From: Diprion similis
Lineage: Eukaryota; Arthropoda; Insecta; Hymenoptera; Diprionidae
DNA: 64,000 bases
Direction of reading: 5' to 3'
Assembly: GCF_021155765.1 (NCBI RefSeq)
Contig: NC_060111.1
Location: 5,428,481 to 5,492,480 of the forward strand
The notes below the pieces were generated by a model. That model was given only the letters and a program-made list of their open reading frames with translations. It searched no databases and was not told where the DNA came from. A program made the translations under genes and the position numbers. The first letter of the stretch is position 1, and the number at the start of each line of letters is the position of its first letter. Positions 11,438 to 26,000 of the stretch are shown in pieces.

Positions 11438-14049
11438 CTAGAACCAGCAGCAGAGAAATGACGATGAAAATCTGCAGTTTTTCGGCTGTAACTTTGCAGG
11501 TGTTGCTCGCAGCGTATCGGGACTGCGATTAATCGATTCCTCTCGCAAAATCACCTCGGAATAGTACGCTGAAGAATTAATTGCAGCACTTTTCAAAGTC
11601 GTCGAAATTTTCGCCAAAAATGCAAAGGGGTTAGCCTTGGATTTTTTTTGGCCGAAAAATCTTTTGTCTGGGAATCGATCCGTATGACGCTTTTTAGACT
11701 CATTCGACGCCCAGGAACTCAGAAAACACATGAAAAATAGCCTTGGACCAGCAGCAGAGAAATGACGATGAAAATCTGCAGTTTTTCGGCTGTAACTTTG
11801 CAGGTGTTGCTCGCAGTGTATCGGGACTGCGATTAATCGATTCCTCTCGCGAAATCACGTCGGAATAGTACCCTAAAGAATTAATTGCAGCACTTTTCAA
11901 AGTCGTCGAAATTTTCGCCAAAAATGCAAAGGGGTTAGCCTTAGATTTTTTTTGGCCGAAAAATCTTTTGTCTGGGAATCGATCCGTATGACGCTTTTTA
12001 GACTAATTCGACGCCCAGGAACTCAGAAAACACATGAAAAATAGCCTAGGACCAGCAGCAGAGAAATGACGATGAAAATCTGCAGTTTTTCGGCTGTAAC
12101 TTTGCAGGTGTTGCTCGCAGCGTATCGGGACTGCGATTAATCGATTCCTCTCGCAAAATCACGTCGGAATTGTACCCTGAAGAATTAATTGCAGCACTTT
12201 TCAAAGTCGTCGAAATTTTCGCCAAAAATGCAAAGGGGTTAGCCTTGGATTTTTTTTGGCCGAAAAATCTTTTGTCTGGGAATCGATCCGTATGACGCTT
12301 TTTAGACTACCTCGACGCCTAGGAACTCAGAAAACACATGAAAAATAGCCTGGGACCAGCAGCAGAGAAATGACGATGAAAATCTGCAGTTTTTCGGCTG
12401 TAACTTTGCAGGTGTTGCTCGCAGCGTATCGGGACTGCGATTAATCGATTCCTCTCGCGAAATCACGTCGAAATAGTACCCTAAAGAATTAATTGCAGCA
12501 CTTTTCAAAGTCGTCGAAATTTTCGCCAAAAATGCAAAGGGGTTAGCCTTGGATTTTTTTTGGCCGAAAAATCTTTTGTCTGGGAATCGATCCGTATGAC
12601 GCTTTTTAGACTAATTCGACGCCCAGGAACTCAGAAAACACATAAAAAATAGCCTAGAACCAGCAGCAGAGAAATGACGATGAAAATCTGCAGTTTTTCG
12701 GCTGTAACTTTGCAGGTGTTGCTCGCAGCGTATCGGGACTGCGATTAATCGATTCCTCTCGCAAAATCACCTCGGAATAGTACGCTGAAGAATTAATTGC
12801 AGCACTTTTCAAAGTCGTCGAAATTTTCGCCAAAAATGCAAAGGGGTTAGCCTTGGATTTTTTTTGGCCGAAAAATCTATTGTCTGGGAATCGATCCGTA
12901 TGACGCTTTTTAGACTCATTCGACGCCCAGGAACTCAGAAAACACATGAAAAATAGCTTTGGACCAGCAGCAGAGAAATGACGATGAAAATCTGCAGTTT
13001 TTCGGCTGTAACTTTGCAGGTGTTGCTCGCAGTGTATCGGGACTGCGATTAATCGATTCCTCTCGCAAAATCACGTCGGAATAGTACCCTAAAGAATTAA
13101 TTGCAGCACTTTTCAAAGTCGTCGAAATTTTCGCCAAAAATGCAAAGGGGTTAGCCTTAGATTTTTTTTGGCCGAAAAATCTTTTGTCTGGGAATCGATC
13201 CGTATGACGCTTTTTAGACTCATTCGACGCCCAGGAACTCAGAAAACACATGAAAAATAGCCTAGGACCAGCAGCAGAGAAATGACGATGAAAATCTGCA
13301 GTTTTTCGGCTGTAACTTTGCAGGTGTTGCTCGCAGCGTATCGGGACTGCGATTAATCGATTCCTCTCGCAAAATCACGTCGGAATAGTACCCTAAAGAA
13401 TTAATTGCAGCACTTTTCAAAGTGGTCGAAATTTTCGCCAAAAATGCAAAGGGGTTAGCCTTAGATTTTTTTTGGCCGAAAAATCTTTTGTCTGGGAATC
13501 GATCCGTATGACGCTTTTTAGACTAATTCGACGCCCAGGAACTCAGAAAACACATGAAAAATAGCCTAGGACCAACAGCAGAGAAATGACGATGAAAATC
13601 TGCAGTTTTTCGGCTGTAACTTTGCAGGTGTTGCTCGCAGCGTATCGGGACTGCGATTAATCGATTCCTCTCGCAAAATCACGTCGGAATTGTACCCTGA
13701 AGAATTAATTGCAGCACTTTTCAAAGTCGTCGAAATTTTCGCCAAAAATGCAAAGGGGTTAGCCTTGGATTTTTTTTGGCCGAAAAATCTTTTGTCTGGG
13801 AATCGATCCGTATGACGCTTTTTAGACTACCTCGACGCCTAGGAACTCAGAAAACACATGAAAAATAGCCTGGGACCAGCAGCAGAGAAATGACGATGAA
13901 AATCTGCAGTTTTTCGGCTGTAACTTTGCAGGTGTTGCTCGCAGCGTATCGGGACTGCGATTAATCGATTCCTCTCGCGAAATCACGTCGAAATAGTACC
14001 CTAAAAAATTAATTGCAGCACTTTTCAAAGTCGTCGAAATTTTCGCCAA
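11438..14049. repeat. Overlapping 4- and 5-monomer higher-order repeats at the left end of the array
   Basis: Variant monomers recur at fixed multiples of the period. A monomer with AAATCACCTCGGAATAGTACGC occurs near 11546 and again 1216 bases on (4 x 304). A monomer with GACTACCTCGACGCCTAGG occurs near 12306 and 13826, 1520 bases apart (5 x 304). The two spacings overlap, so at least two duplication events of different length shaped this end. Confidence 0.75.
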
Positions 14050-17000
14050 AAATGCAAAGGGGTTAGCCTTGGATTTTTTTTGGCCGAAAAATCTTTTGTC
14101 TGGGAATCGATCCGTATCACGCTTTTGAGACTAATTCGACGCCCAGGAACTCAGAAAACACATGAAAAATAGCCTAGGACCAGCAGCAGAGAAATGACGA
14201 TGAAAATCTGCAGTTTTTCGGCTGTAACTTTGCAGGTGTTGCTCGCAGCGTATCAGGACTGCGATTAATCGATTCCTTCTGCAAAATCACGTCGGAATAG
14301 TACCCTAAAGAATTAATTTCAGCACTTTTTAAAGTCGTCGAAATTTTCGTCAAAAATGCAAAGGGGTTAGCCTTGGATTTTTTTTGGCCGAAAAATCTTT
14401 TGTCTGGGAATCGATCCGTATGACGCTTTTTAGACTAATTCGACGCCCAGGAACTCAGAAAACACATGAAAAATAGCCTAGGACCAGCAGCAGAGAAATG
14501 ACGATGAAAATCTGCAGTTTTTCGGCTGTAACTTTGCAGGTGTTGCTCGCAGCGTATCGGGACTGCGAATAATCGATTCCTCTCGCAAAATCACGTCGGA
14601 ATAGTACCCTAAAGAATCAATTGCAGCACTTTCCAAAGTCGTCGAAATTTTCGCCAAAAATGCAAAGGGGTTAGCCTTGGATTTTTTTTGGCCGAAAAAT
14701 CTTTTGTCTGGGAATCGATCCGTATGACGCTTTTTAGACTAATTCGACGCCTAGGAACTCAGAAAACACGTGAAAAATAGCCTAGGACCAGCAGCAGAGA
14801 AATGACGATGAAAATCTGCAGTTTTTCGGCTGTAACTTTGCAGGTGTTGCTCGCAGCGTATCGGGACTGCGATTAATCAGTTCCTCTCGCGAAATCACGT
14901 CGGAATAGTACCCTAAAGAATTAATTGCAGCACTTCTCAAAGTCGTCGAAATTTTCGCAGAAAATGCAAAGGGGTTAGCCTTGGATTTTTTTTGGCCGAA
15001 AAATCTTTTGTCTGGGAATCGATTCGTATCACGCTTTTTAGACTAATTCGACGCCCAGAAACTCAGGAAACACATGAAAAATAGCCTAGGACCAGCAGCA
15101 GAGAAATGACGATGAAAATCTGCAGTTTTTCGGCTGTAAGTCTGCAGGTGTTGCTCGCAGCGTATCGGGACTGCGATTAATCGATTCCTCTCGCAAAATC
15201 ACGTCGGAATAGTACCCTAAAGAATTAATTGCAGCACTTTTCAAAGTCGTCGAAATTTTCGCCGAAAATGCAAAGGGGTTAGCCTTGGATTTTTTTTTGG
15301 CCGAAAAATCTTTTGTCTGGGAATCGATCCGTATGACGCTTTTGAGACTAATTCGACGCCTAGGAACTCAGAAAACACATGAAAAATAGCCTAGGACCAG
15401 CAGCAGAGAAATGACGATGAAAATCTGCAGTTTTTCGGCTGTAACTTTGCAGGTGTTAATCGCAGCGTATCGGGACTGCGATTAATCGATTCCTCTCGCG
15501 AAATCACGTCGGAATAGTACCCTAGAGAATTAATTGCAGCACTTTTAAAAGTCGTCGAAATTTTCGCCAAAAATGCAAAGGGGTTAGCCTTGGATTTTTT
15601 TTGGCCGAAAAATCTTTTGTCTGGGAATCGATTCGTATCACGCTTTTTAGACTAATTCGACGCCCAGAAACTCAGGAAACACATGAAAAATAGCCTAGGA
15701 CCAGCAGCAGAGAAATGACGATGAAAATCTGCAGTTTTTCGGCTGTAACTTTACAGGTGTTGCTCGCAGCGTATCGGGACTGCGATTAATCCATTCCTCT
15801 CGCAAAATCACGTCGGAATAGTACTCTAAAGAATCAATTGCAGCACTTTCCAAAGTCGTCGAAATTTTCGCCAAAAATGCAAAGGGGTTAACCTTGGATT
15901 TTTTTTGGCCGAAAAATCTTTTGTCTGGGAATCGATCCGTATGACGCTTTTTAGACTAATTCGACGCCTAGGAACTCAGAAAACACATGAAAAATAGCCT
16001 AGGACCAGCAGCAGAGAAATGACGATGAAAATCTGCAGTTTTTCGGCTGTAACTTTGCAGGTGTTGCTCGCAGCGTATCGGGACTGCGATTAATCAGTTC
16101 CTCTCGCGAAATCACGTCGGAATAGTACCCTGAAGAATTAATTGCAGCACTTTTCGAAGTCGTCGAAATTTTCGCCAAAAATGCAAAGGGGTTAGCCTTG
16201 GATTTTTTTTGGCCGAAAAATCTTTTGTCTGGGAATCGATTCGTATCACGCTTTTTAGACTAATTCGACGCCCAGAAACTCAGAAAACACATGAAAAATA
16301 GCCTAGGACCAGCAGCAGAGAAATGACGATGAAAATCTGCAGTTTTCCGGCTGTAACTCTGCAGGTGTTGCTCGCAGCGTATCGGGACTGCGATTAATCG
16401 ATTCCTCTCGCAAAATCACGTCGGAATAGTACCCTAAAGAATTAATTGCAGCACTTTTCAAAGTCGTCGAAATTTTCGCCAAAAATGCAAAGGGGTTAGC
16501 CTTAGATTTTTTTTGGCCGAAAAATTTTTTGTCTGGGAATCGATCCGTATGACGCTTTTTAGACTAATTCGACGCCCAGGAACTCAGAAAACACATGAAA
16601 AATGGCCTAGGACCAGCAGCAGAGAAATAACGATGAAAATCTGCAGTTTTTCACCTGTAACTTTGCAGGTGTTGCTCGCAGCGTATCGGGACTGCGATTA
16701 ATCGATTCCTCTCGCAAAATCACGTCGGAATAGTACCCTAAAGAATTAGTTGCAGCACTTTTCAAAGTCGTCGAAATTTTCGACAAAAATGCAAAGGGGT
16801 TAGCCTTAGATTTTTTTTGGCCGAAAAATCTTTTGTCTGGGAATCGATCCGTATGACGCTTTTTAGACTCATTCGACGCCCAGGAACTCAGAAAACACAT
16901 GAAAAATAGCCTAGGACCAGCAGCAGAGAAATGACGATGAAAATCTGCAGTTTTTCGGCTGTAACTTTGCAGGTGTTGCTCGCAGCGTATCGGGACTGCA

Positions 17001-18799
17001 ATTAATCGATTCCTCTCGCAAAATCACGTCGGAATTGTACCCTAAAGAATTAATTGCAGCACTTTTCGAAGTCGTCGAAATTTTCGCCAAAAATGCAAAG
17101 GAGTCAGCCTCCGATTTTTTTTGGCCGAAAAATCTTTTGTCTGGGAATCGATCCGTATCACGCTTTTTAGACTAATTCGACGCCCAGGAACTCAGAAAAC
17201 ACTTGAAAAATAGCGTAGGACCAGCAGCAGAGAAATGACGATGAAAATCTGCAGTTTTTCGGCTGTAACTTTGCAGGTGTTGCTCGCAGCGTATCGGGAC
17301 TGCGATTAATCGATTCCTCTCGCAAAATCACGTCGAAATAGTACCCTAAAGAATCAATTGCAGCACTTTTCAAAGTCGTCGAAATTTTCGACAAAAATGC
17401 AAAGTGGTTAGCCTTGGATTTTTTTTGGCCGAAAAATCTTTTGTTTGGGAATCGATCCGTATGACGCTTTTCAGACTAATTCGACGCCCAGGAACTCAGA
17501 AAACACATGAAAAATAGCCTAGGACCAGCAGCAGAGAAATGACGATGAAAATCTGCAGTTTTTCGGCTGTAATTTTGCAGGTGTTGCTCGCAGCGTATCG
17601 GGACTGCGATTAATCGATTCCTCTCGCGAAATCACGTCGGAATAGTACCGTAGAGAATTAATTGCAGCACTTTTTAAAGTCGTCGAAATTTTCGCCAAAA
17701 ATGCAAAGGGGTTAGCCTCCGATTTTTTTTGGCCGAAAAATCTTTTGTCTGGGAATCGATCCGTATCACGCTTTTTAGACTAATTCGACGCCCAGGAACT
17801 CAGAAAACACATGAAAAATAGCCTAGGACCAGCAGCAGAGAAATAACGATGAAAATCTGCAGTTTTTCGGCTGTAACTTTGCAGGTGTTGCTCGCAGCGT
17901 ATCGGGACTGCGATTAATCGATTCCTCCCGCGAAATCACGTCGGAATAGTACCCTAAAGAAATAGTTGCAGCACTTTTTAAAGTCGTTGAAATTTTCGCC
18001 AAAAATGCAAAGGGGTTAGCCTTGGATTTTTTTTGGCCGAAAAATCTTTTGTCTGGGAATCGATCCGTATGACGCTTTTTAGACTCATTCGACGCCCAGG
18101 AACTCAGAAAACACATGAAAAATAGCCTAGGACCAGCAGCAGAGAAATAACGATGAAAATCTGCAGTTTTTCGGCTGTAACTTTGCAGGTGTTGCTCGCA
18201 GCGTATCGGGACTGCGATTAATCGATTCCTCTCGCAAAATCACGTCGGAATAGTACCCCAAAGAATTAATTGCAGCACTTTCCAAAGTCGTCGAAATTTT
18301 CGCCAAAAATGCAAAGGGGTTAGCCTTGGATTTTTTTTGGCCTAAAAATCTTTTGTCTGGGAATCGATCCGTATGACGCTTTTCAGACTAATTCGACGCC
18401 TAGGAACTCAGAAAACACATGAAAAATAGCCTAGGCCCAGCAGCAGAGAAATGACGATGAAAATCTGCAGTTTTTCGGCTGTAACTTTGCAGGTGTTGCT
18501 CGCAGCGTATCGGGACTGCGATCAATCGATTCCTCTCGCAAAATCACGTCGGAATGGTACCCTAAAGAAATAATTGCAGCACTTCTTAAAGTCGTCGAAA
18601 TTTTCGCCAAAAATGCAGAGGGGTTAGCCTTGGATTTTTTTTGGCCGAAAAATCTTTTGTCTGGGAATCGATCCGTATCACGCTTTTTAGACTAATTCGA
18701 CGCCCAGAAACTCAGAAATCACATGAAAAATAGCCTAGGACCAGCAGCAGAGAAATGACGATGAAAATCTGCAGTTTTTTGGCTGTAACTTTGCAGGTG

Positions 18800-21700
18800 T
18801 TGCTCGCAGCGTATCGGGACTGCGATTAATCGATTCCTCTCGCAAAATCACGTCGGAATAGTACCCTAAAGAATTAATTGCAGCACTTTTCAAAGTCGTC
18901 GAAATTTTCGCCGAAAATGCAAAGGGGTTAGCCTCGGATTTTTTTTGGCCGAAAATCTTTTGTCTGGGAATCGATCCGTATGACGCTTTCTAGACTAATT
19001 CGACGCCTAGGAACTCAGAAAACACATGAAAAATAGCCTAGGACCAGCAGCAGAGAAATGACGATGAAAATCTGCAGTTTTTCGGCTGTAACTTTGCAGG
19101 TGTTGCTCGCAGCGTATCAGGACTGCGATTAATCGATTCCTCTCGCGAAATCACGTCGGAATAGTACCCTGAAGAATTAATTGCAGCACTTTTCAAAGTC
19201 GTCGAGATTTTCGCCAAAAATGCAAAGGGGTTAGCCTTGGATTTTTTTTGCCGAAAAATCTTTTGTCTGGGAATCGATCCGTATGACGCTTTTTAGACTA
19301 ATTCGACGCCCAGGAACTCAGAAAACACATGAAATATAGCCTAGGACCAGCAGCAGAGAAATAACGATGAAAATCTGCAGTTTTTCGGCTGTAACTTTGC
19401 AGGTGTTGCTCGCAGCGTATCGGGACTGCGATTAATCGATTCCTCTCGCAAAATCACGTCGGAATAGTACCCCAAAGAATTAATTGCAGCACTTTCCAAA
19501 GTCGTCGAAATTTTCGCCAAAAATGCAAAGGGGTTAGCCTTGGATTTTTTTTGGCCTAAAAATCTTTTGTCTGGGAATCGATCCGTATGACGCTTTTGAG
19601 ACTGATTCGACGCCTAGGAACTCAGAAAACACATGAAAAATAGCCTAGGACCAGCAGCAGAGAAATGACGATGAAAATCTGCAGTTTTTCGGCTGTAACT
19701 TTGCAGGTGTTGCTCGCAGCGTATCGGGACTGCGATTCATCGATTCCTCTCGCAAAATCACGTCGGAATAGTACCCTAAAGAATCAATTGCAGCACTTTT
19801 CAAAGTCGTCGAAATTTTCGCCAAAAATGCAAAGGGGTTAGCCTTGGTTTTTTTTTGGCCGAAAAATCTTTTGTCTGGGAATCGATCCGTATGACGCTTT
19901 TCAGACTAATTCGACGCCTAGGAACTCAGAAAACACATGAAAAATCGCCTAGGCCCAGCAGCAGAGAAATGACGATGAAAATCTGCAGTTTTTCGGCTGT
20001 AACTTTGCAGGTGTTGCTCGCAGCGTATCGGGACTGCGATCAATCGATTCCTCTCGCAAAATCACGTCGGAATAGTACCCTAAAGAAATAATTGCAGCAC
20101 TTCTTAAAGTCGTCGAAATTTTCGCCAAAAATGCAGAGGGGTTAGCCTTGGATTTTTTTTGGCCGAAAAATCTTTTGTCTGGGAATCGATCCGTATCACG
20201 CTTTTTAGACTAATTCGACGCCCAGAAACTCAGAAATCACATGAAAAATAGCCTAGGACCAGCAGCAGAGAAATGACGATGAAAATCTGCAGTTTTTCGG
20301 CTGTAACTTTGCAGGTGTTGCTCGCAGCGTATCGGGACTGCGATTAATCGATTTCTCTCGCAAAATCACGTCGGAATTGTACCCTAAAAAATCAATTGCA
20401 GCACTTTTCAAAGTCGTCGAAATTTTCGCCAAAAATGCAAAGGGGTTAGCCTTGGATTTTTTTTGGCCGAAAAATCTTTTGTCTAGGAATCGATCCGTAT
20501 GACGCTTCTTAGACTGATTCGACGCCTAGGAACTCAGAAAACACATGAAAAATAGCCTAGGACCAGCAGCAGAGAAATGACGATGAAAATCTGCAGTTTT
20601 TCGGCTGTAACTTTGCAGGTGTTGCTCGCAGCGTATCGGGACTGCGATTAATCGATTCCTCTCGCAAAATCACGTCGGAATAGTACCCTAAAGAAATAAT
20701 TGCAGCACTTTTCAAAGTCGTCGAAATTTTCGCAAAAAATGCAAAGGGGTTAGCCTTGGATTTTTTTTGGCCGAAAAATCTTTTGTCTGGGAATCGATCC
20801 GTATGACGCTTTGTAGACTAATTCGACGCCCAGGAACTCAGAAAACACATGAAAAATAGCCTAGGACCAGCAGCAGAGAAATGACGATGAAAATCTGCAG
20901 TTTTTCGGCTGTAACTCTGCAGGTGTTGCTCGCAGCGTATCGGGACTGCGATTAATCGATTCCTCTCGCAAAATCACGTCGGAATAGTACCCTAAAGAAT
21001 TAATTGCAGCACTTTTCAAAGTCGTCGAAATTTTCGCCGAAAATGCAAAGGGGTTAGCCTCGGATTTTTTTTGGCCGAAAATCTTTTGTCTGGGAATCGA
21101 TCCGTATGACGCTTTCTAGACTAATTCGACGCCTAGGAACTCAGAAAACACATGAAAAATAGCCTAGGACCAGCAGCAGAGAAATGACGATGAAAATCTG
21201 CAGTTTTTCGGCTGTAACTTTGCAGGTGTTGCTCGCAGCGTATCAGGACTGCGATTAATCGATTCCTCTCGCGAAATCACGTCGGAATAGTACCCTGAAG
21301 AATTAATTGCAGCACTTTTCAAAGTCGTCGAGATTTTCGCCAAAAATGCAAAGGGGTTAGCCTTGGATTTTTTTTGCCGAAAAATCTTTTGTCTGGGAAT
21401 CGATCCGTATGACGCTTTTTAGACTAATTCGACGCCCAGGAACTCAGAAAACACATGAAATATAGCCTAGGACCAGCAGCAGAGAAATAACGATGAAAAT
21501 CTGCAGTTTTTCGGCTGTAACTTTGCAGGTGTTGCTCGCAGCGTATCGGGACTGCGATTAATCGATTCCTCTCGCAAAATCACGTCGGAATAGTACCCCA
21601 AAGAATTAATTGCAGCACTTTCCAAAGTCGTCGAAATTTTCGCCAAAAATGCAAAGGGGTTAGCCTTGGATTTTTTTTGGCCTAAAAATCTTTTGTCTGG

Positions 21701-23035
21701 GAATCGATCCGTATGACGCTTTTGAGACTGATTCGACGCCTAGGAACTCAGAAAACACATGAAAAATAGCCTAGGACCAGCAGCAGAGAAATGACGATGA
21801 AAATCTGCAGTTTTTCGGCTGTAACTTTGCAGGTGTTGCTCGCAGCGTATCGGGACTGCGATTCATCGATTCCTCTCGCAAAATCACGTCGGAATAGTAC
21901 CCTAAAGAATCAATTGCAGCACTTTTCAAAGTCGTCGAAATTTTCGCCAAAAATGCAAAGGGGTTAGCCTTGGTTTTTTTTTGGCCGAAAAATCTTTTGT
22001 CTGGGAATCGATCCGTATGACGCTTTTCAGACTAATTCGACGCCTAGGAACTCAGAAAACACATGAAAAATCGCCTAGGCCCAGCAGCAGAGAAATGACG
22101 ATGAAAATCTGCAGTTTTTCGGCTGTAACTTTGCAGGTGTTGCTCGCAGCGTATCGGGACTGCGATCAATCGATTCCTCTCGCAAAATCACGTCGGAATA
22201 GTACCCTAAAGAAATAATTGCAGCACTTCTTAAAGTCGTCGAAATTTTCGCCAAAAATGCAGAGGGGTTAGCCTTGGATTTTTTTTGGCCGAAAAATCTT
22301 TTGTCTGGGAATCGATCCGTATCACGCTTTTTAGACTAATTCGACGCCCAGAAACTCAGAAATCACATGAAAAATAGCCTAGGACCAGCAGCAGAGAAAT
22401 GACGATGAAAATCTGCAGTTTTTCGGCTGTAACTTTGCAGGTGTTGCTCGCAGCGTATCGGGACTGCGATTAATCGATTTCTCTCGCAAAATCACGTCGG
22501 AATTGTACCCTAAAAAATCAATTGCAGCACTTTTCAAAGTCGTCGAAATTTTCGCCAAAAATGCAAAGGGGTTAGCCTTGGATTTTTTTTGGCCGAAAAA
22601 TCTTTTGTCTAGGAATCGATCCGTATGACGCTTCTTAGACTGATTCGACGCCTAGGAACTCAGAAAACACATGAAAAATAGCCTAGGACCAGCAGCAGAG
22701 AAATGACGATGAAAATCTGCAGTTTTTCGGCTGTAACTTTGCAGGTGTTGCTCGCAGCGTATCGGGACTGCGATTAATCGATTCCTCTCGCAAAATCACG
22801 TCGGAATAGTACCCTAAAGAAATAATTGCAGCACTTTTCAAAGTCGTCGAAATTTTCGCAAAAAATGCAAAGGGGTTAGCCTTGGATTTTTTTTGGCCGA
22901 AAAATCTTTTGTCTGGGAATCGATCCGTATGACGCTTTGTAGACTAATTCGACGCCCAGGAACTCAGAAAACACATGAAAAATAGCCTAGGACCAGCAGC
23001 AGAGAAATGACGATGAAAATCTGCAGTTTTTCGGC
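18800..23035. repeat. Tandem duplication of a 7-monomer (2126-bp) higher-order unit
   Basis: Two near-identical units of seven monomers lie side by side, about 18.80-20.92 kb and 20.92-23.03 kb. Shared private variants sit exactly 2126 bases apart: GCCGAAAATC with one A missing (18955 and 21080), a TTTTTTTTGCCG variant (about 19245 and 21371), GGTTTTTTTTTGGCC (19847 and 21973), and CAGAAATCACATG (18713, 20229 and 22355). 2126 equals 7 x 304 minus 2, which is explained by two one-base deletions inside the unit. Boundaries are set by differences at the GTAACTCTGCAGG variant near 20915, which has no match 2126 bases downstream. Confidence 0.9.
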
Positions 23036-26000
23036 TGTAACTTTGCAGGTGTTGCTCGCAGCGTATCGGGACTGCGATTAATCGATTCCTCTCGCAAAAT
23101 CACGTCGGAATAGTACCCTAAAGAATTAATTGCAGCACTTTTCAAAGTCGTCGAAATTTTCGCAAAAAATGCAAAGGGGTTAGCCTTGGATTTTTTTTGG
23201 CCGAAAAATCTTTTGTCTGGGAATCGATCCGTATGACGCTTTTTAGACTAATTCGACGCCCAGGAACTCAGAAAACACATGAAAAATAGCCTAGGACCAG
23301 CAGCAGAGAAACGACGATGAAAATCTGCAGTTTTTCGGCTGTAACTTTGCAGGTGTTGCTCGCAGCGTATCGGGACTGCGATCAATCGATTCCTCTCGCG
23401 AAATCACGTCGGAATAGTACCCTAAAGAATTAATTGCAGCACTTTTCAAAGTCGTCGAAATTTTCGCCGAAAATGCAAAGGGGTTAGCCTCGGATTTTTT
23501 TCGGCCGAAAAATCTTTTGTCTGGGAATCGATCCGTATCACGCTTTTTAGACTAATTCGACGCCCAGGAACTCAGAAAACACATGAAAAATAGCCTAGGA
23601 CCAGCAGCAGAGAAATGACGATGAAAATCTGCAGTTTTTCGGCTGTAACTTTGCAGGTGTTGCTTGCAGCGTATCGGGACTGCGATTAATCGATCCCTCT
23701 CGCAAAATCACGTCGGAATTGTACCATAAAGAATTAATTGCAGCACTTTTCAAAGTCGTCGAAATTTTCGCCAAAAATGCAAAGGGGTCTTGGCCTTGGA
23801 TTTTTTTTGGCCGAAAAATCTTTTGTCTGGGAATCGATCCTTATGACGCTTTTTAGACTAATTCGACGCCCAGGAACTCAGAAAACACATGAAAAATAGC
23901 CTAGGACCAGCAGCAGAGAAATGACGATGAAAATCTGCAGTTTTTCGGCTGTAACTTTGCAGGTGTTGCTCGCAGCGTATCGGGACTGCGATTAATCGAT
24001 TTCTCTCGCAAAATCACGTCGGAATAGTACCCTAAAGAATTAATTGCAGCACTTTTCAAAGTCGTCGAAATTTTCGCCAAAAATGCAAAGGGGTTAGCCT
24101 TGGATTTTTTTTGGCCGAAAAATCTTTTGTCTGGGAATCGATCCGTATGACGCTTTTTAGACTAATTCGACGCCCAGGAACTCAGAAAACACATGAAAAA
24201 TAGCCTAGGACCAGCAGCAGAGAAATGACGATGAAAATCTGCAGTTTTTCGGCTGTAACTTTGCAGGTGTTGCTCGCAGCGTATCGGGACTGCGATGAAT
24301 CGATTCCTCTCGCGAAATCACGTCGGAATAGTACCCTGAAGAATTAATTGCAGCACTTTTCAAAGTCGTCGAAATTTTCGTCAAAAATGCCAAGGGGTTA
24401 GCCTTGGATTTTTTTTGGCCGAAAAATCTTTTGTCTGGGAATCGATCCGTAGACGCTTTTTAGACTAATTCGACGCCCAGGAACTCAGAAAACACATGAA
24501 AAATAGCCTAGGACCAGCAGCAGAGAAATGACGATGAAAATCTGCAGTTTTCCGGCTGTAACTTTGCAGGTGTTGCTCGCAGCGTATCGGGACTGCGATT
24601 AATCGATTCCTCTCGCGAAATCACGTCGGAATAGTACCCTAAAGAATTAATTGCAGCACTTTTCAAAGTCGTCGAAATTTTCGCCAAAAATGCAAAGGGG
24701 TTAGCCTTGGATTTTTTTTGGCCGAAAAATCTTTTGTCTGGGAATCGATCCGTATGACGCTTTTTAGACTAATTCGACGCCCAGGAACTCAGAAAACACA
24801 TGAAAAATAGCCTAGGACCAGCAGCAGAGAAATGACGATGAAAATCTGCAGTTTTTCGGCTGTAACTTTGCAGGTGTTGCTCGCAGCGTATCGGGACTGC
24901 GATTAATCGATTCCTCTCGCAAAATCACGTCGGAATAGTACCCTAAAGAATTAATTGCAGCACTTTTCAAAGTCGTCGAAATTTTCGCCAAAAATGCAAA
25001 GGGGTTAGCCTTGGATTTTTTTTGGCCGAAAAATCTTTTGTCTGGGAATCGATCCGTATGACGCTTTTTAGACTAATTCGACGCCCAGGAACTCAGAAAA
25101 CACATGAAAAATAGCCTAGGACCAGCAGCAGAGAAATGACGATGAAAATCTGCAGTTTTTCGGCTGTAACTTTGCAGGTGTTGCTCGCAGCGTATCGGGA
25201 CTACGATTAATCGATTCCTCTCGCAAAATCACGTCGGAATAGTACCCTAAAGAATTAATTGCAGCACTTTCCAAAGTCGTCGAAATTTTCGCCAAAAATG
25301 AAAAGGGGTTAGCCTTGGATTTTTTTTGGCCGAAAAATCTTTTGTCTGGGAATCGATTCGTATGACGCTTTTTAGACTAATTCGACGCCTAGGAACTCAG
25401 AAAACACATGAAAAATAGCCTAGGACCAGCAGCAGCGAAATGACGATGAAAATCTGCAGTTTTTCGGCTGTAACTTTGCAGGTGTTGCTCGCAGCGTATC
25501 GGGACTGCGATTAATCGATTCCTCTCGCAAAATCACTCCGGAATAGTACCCTAAAGAATTAATTGCAGCACTTTTCAAAGTCGTCGAAATTTTCGCCAAA
25601 AATGCAAAGGGGTTAGCCTTGGATTTTTTTTGGCCGAAAAATCTTTTGTCTGGGAATCGATCCGTATGACGCTTTTGAGACTAATTCGACGCCCAGGAAC
25701 TCAGAAAACACATGAAAAATAGCCTAGGACCAGCAGCAGAGAAATGACGATGAAAATCTGCAGTTTTTCGGCTGTAACTTTGCGGGTGTTGCTCGCAGCG
25801 TATCGGGACTGCGATTAATCGATTCCTCTCGCAAAATCACGTCGGAATAGTACCCTAAAGAATTAATTGCAGCACTTTTCAAAGTCGTCGAAATTTTCGC
25901 CAAAAATGCAAAGGGGTTAGCCTTGGATTTTTTTTGGCCGAAAAATCTTTTGTCTGGGAATCGATCCGTATGACGCTTTTTAGACTAATTCGACGCCCAG

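Noticed and set aside
12916..13251. Minus-strand frames of 60-111 residues repeated through the array as a possible repetitive protein gene
   Set aside because: The 304-base period is not divisible by three, most copies have a stop in the same frame, and the frames differ by single bases that open or close them. They are shadows of the satellite.
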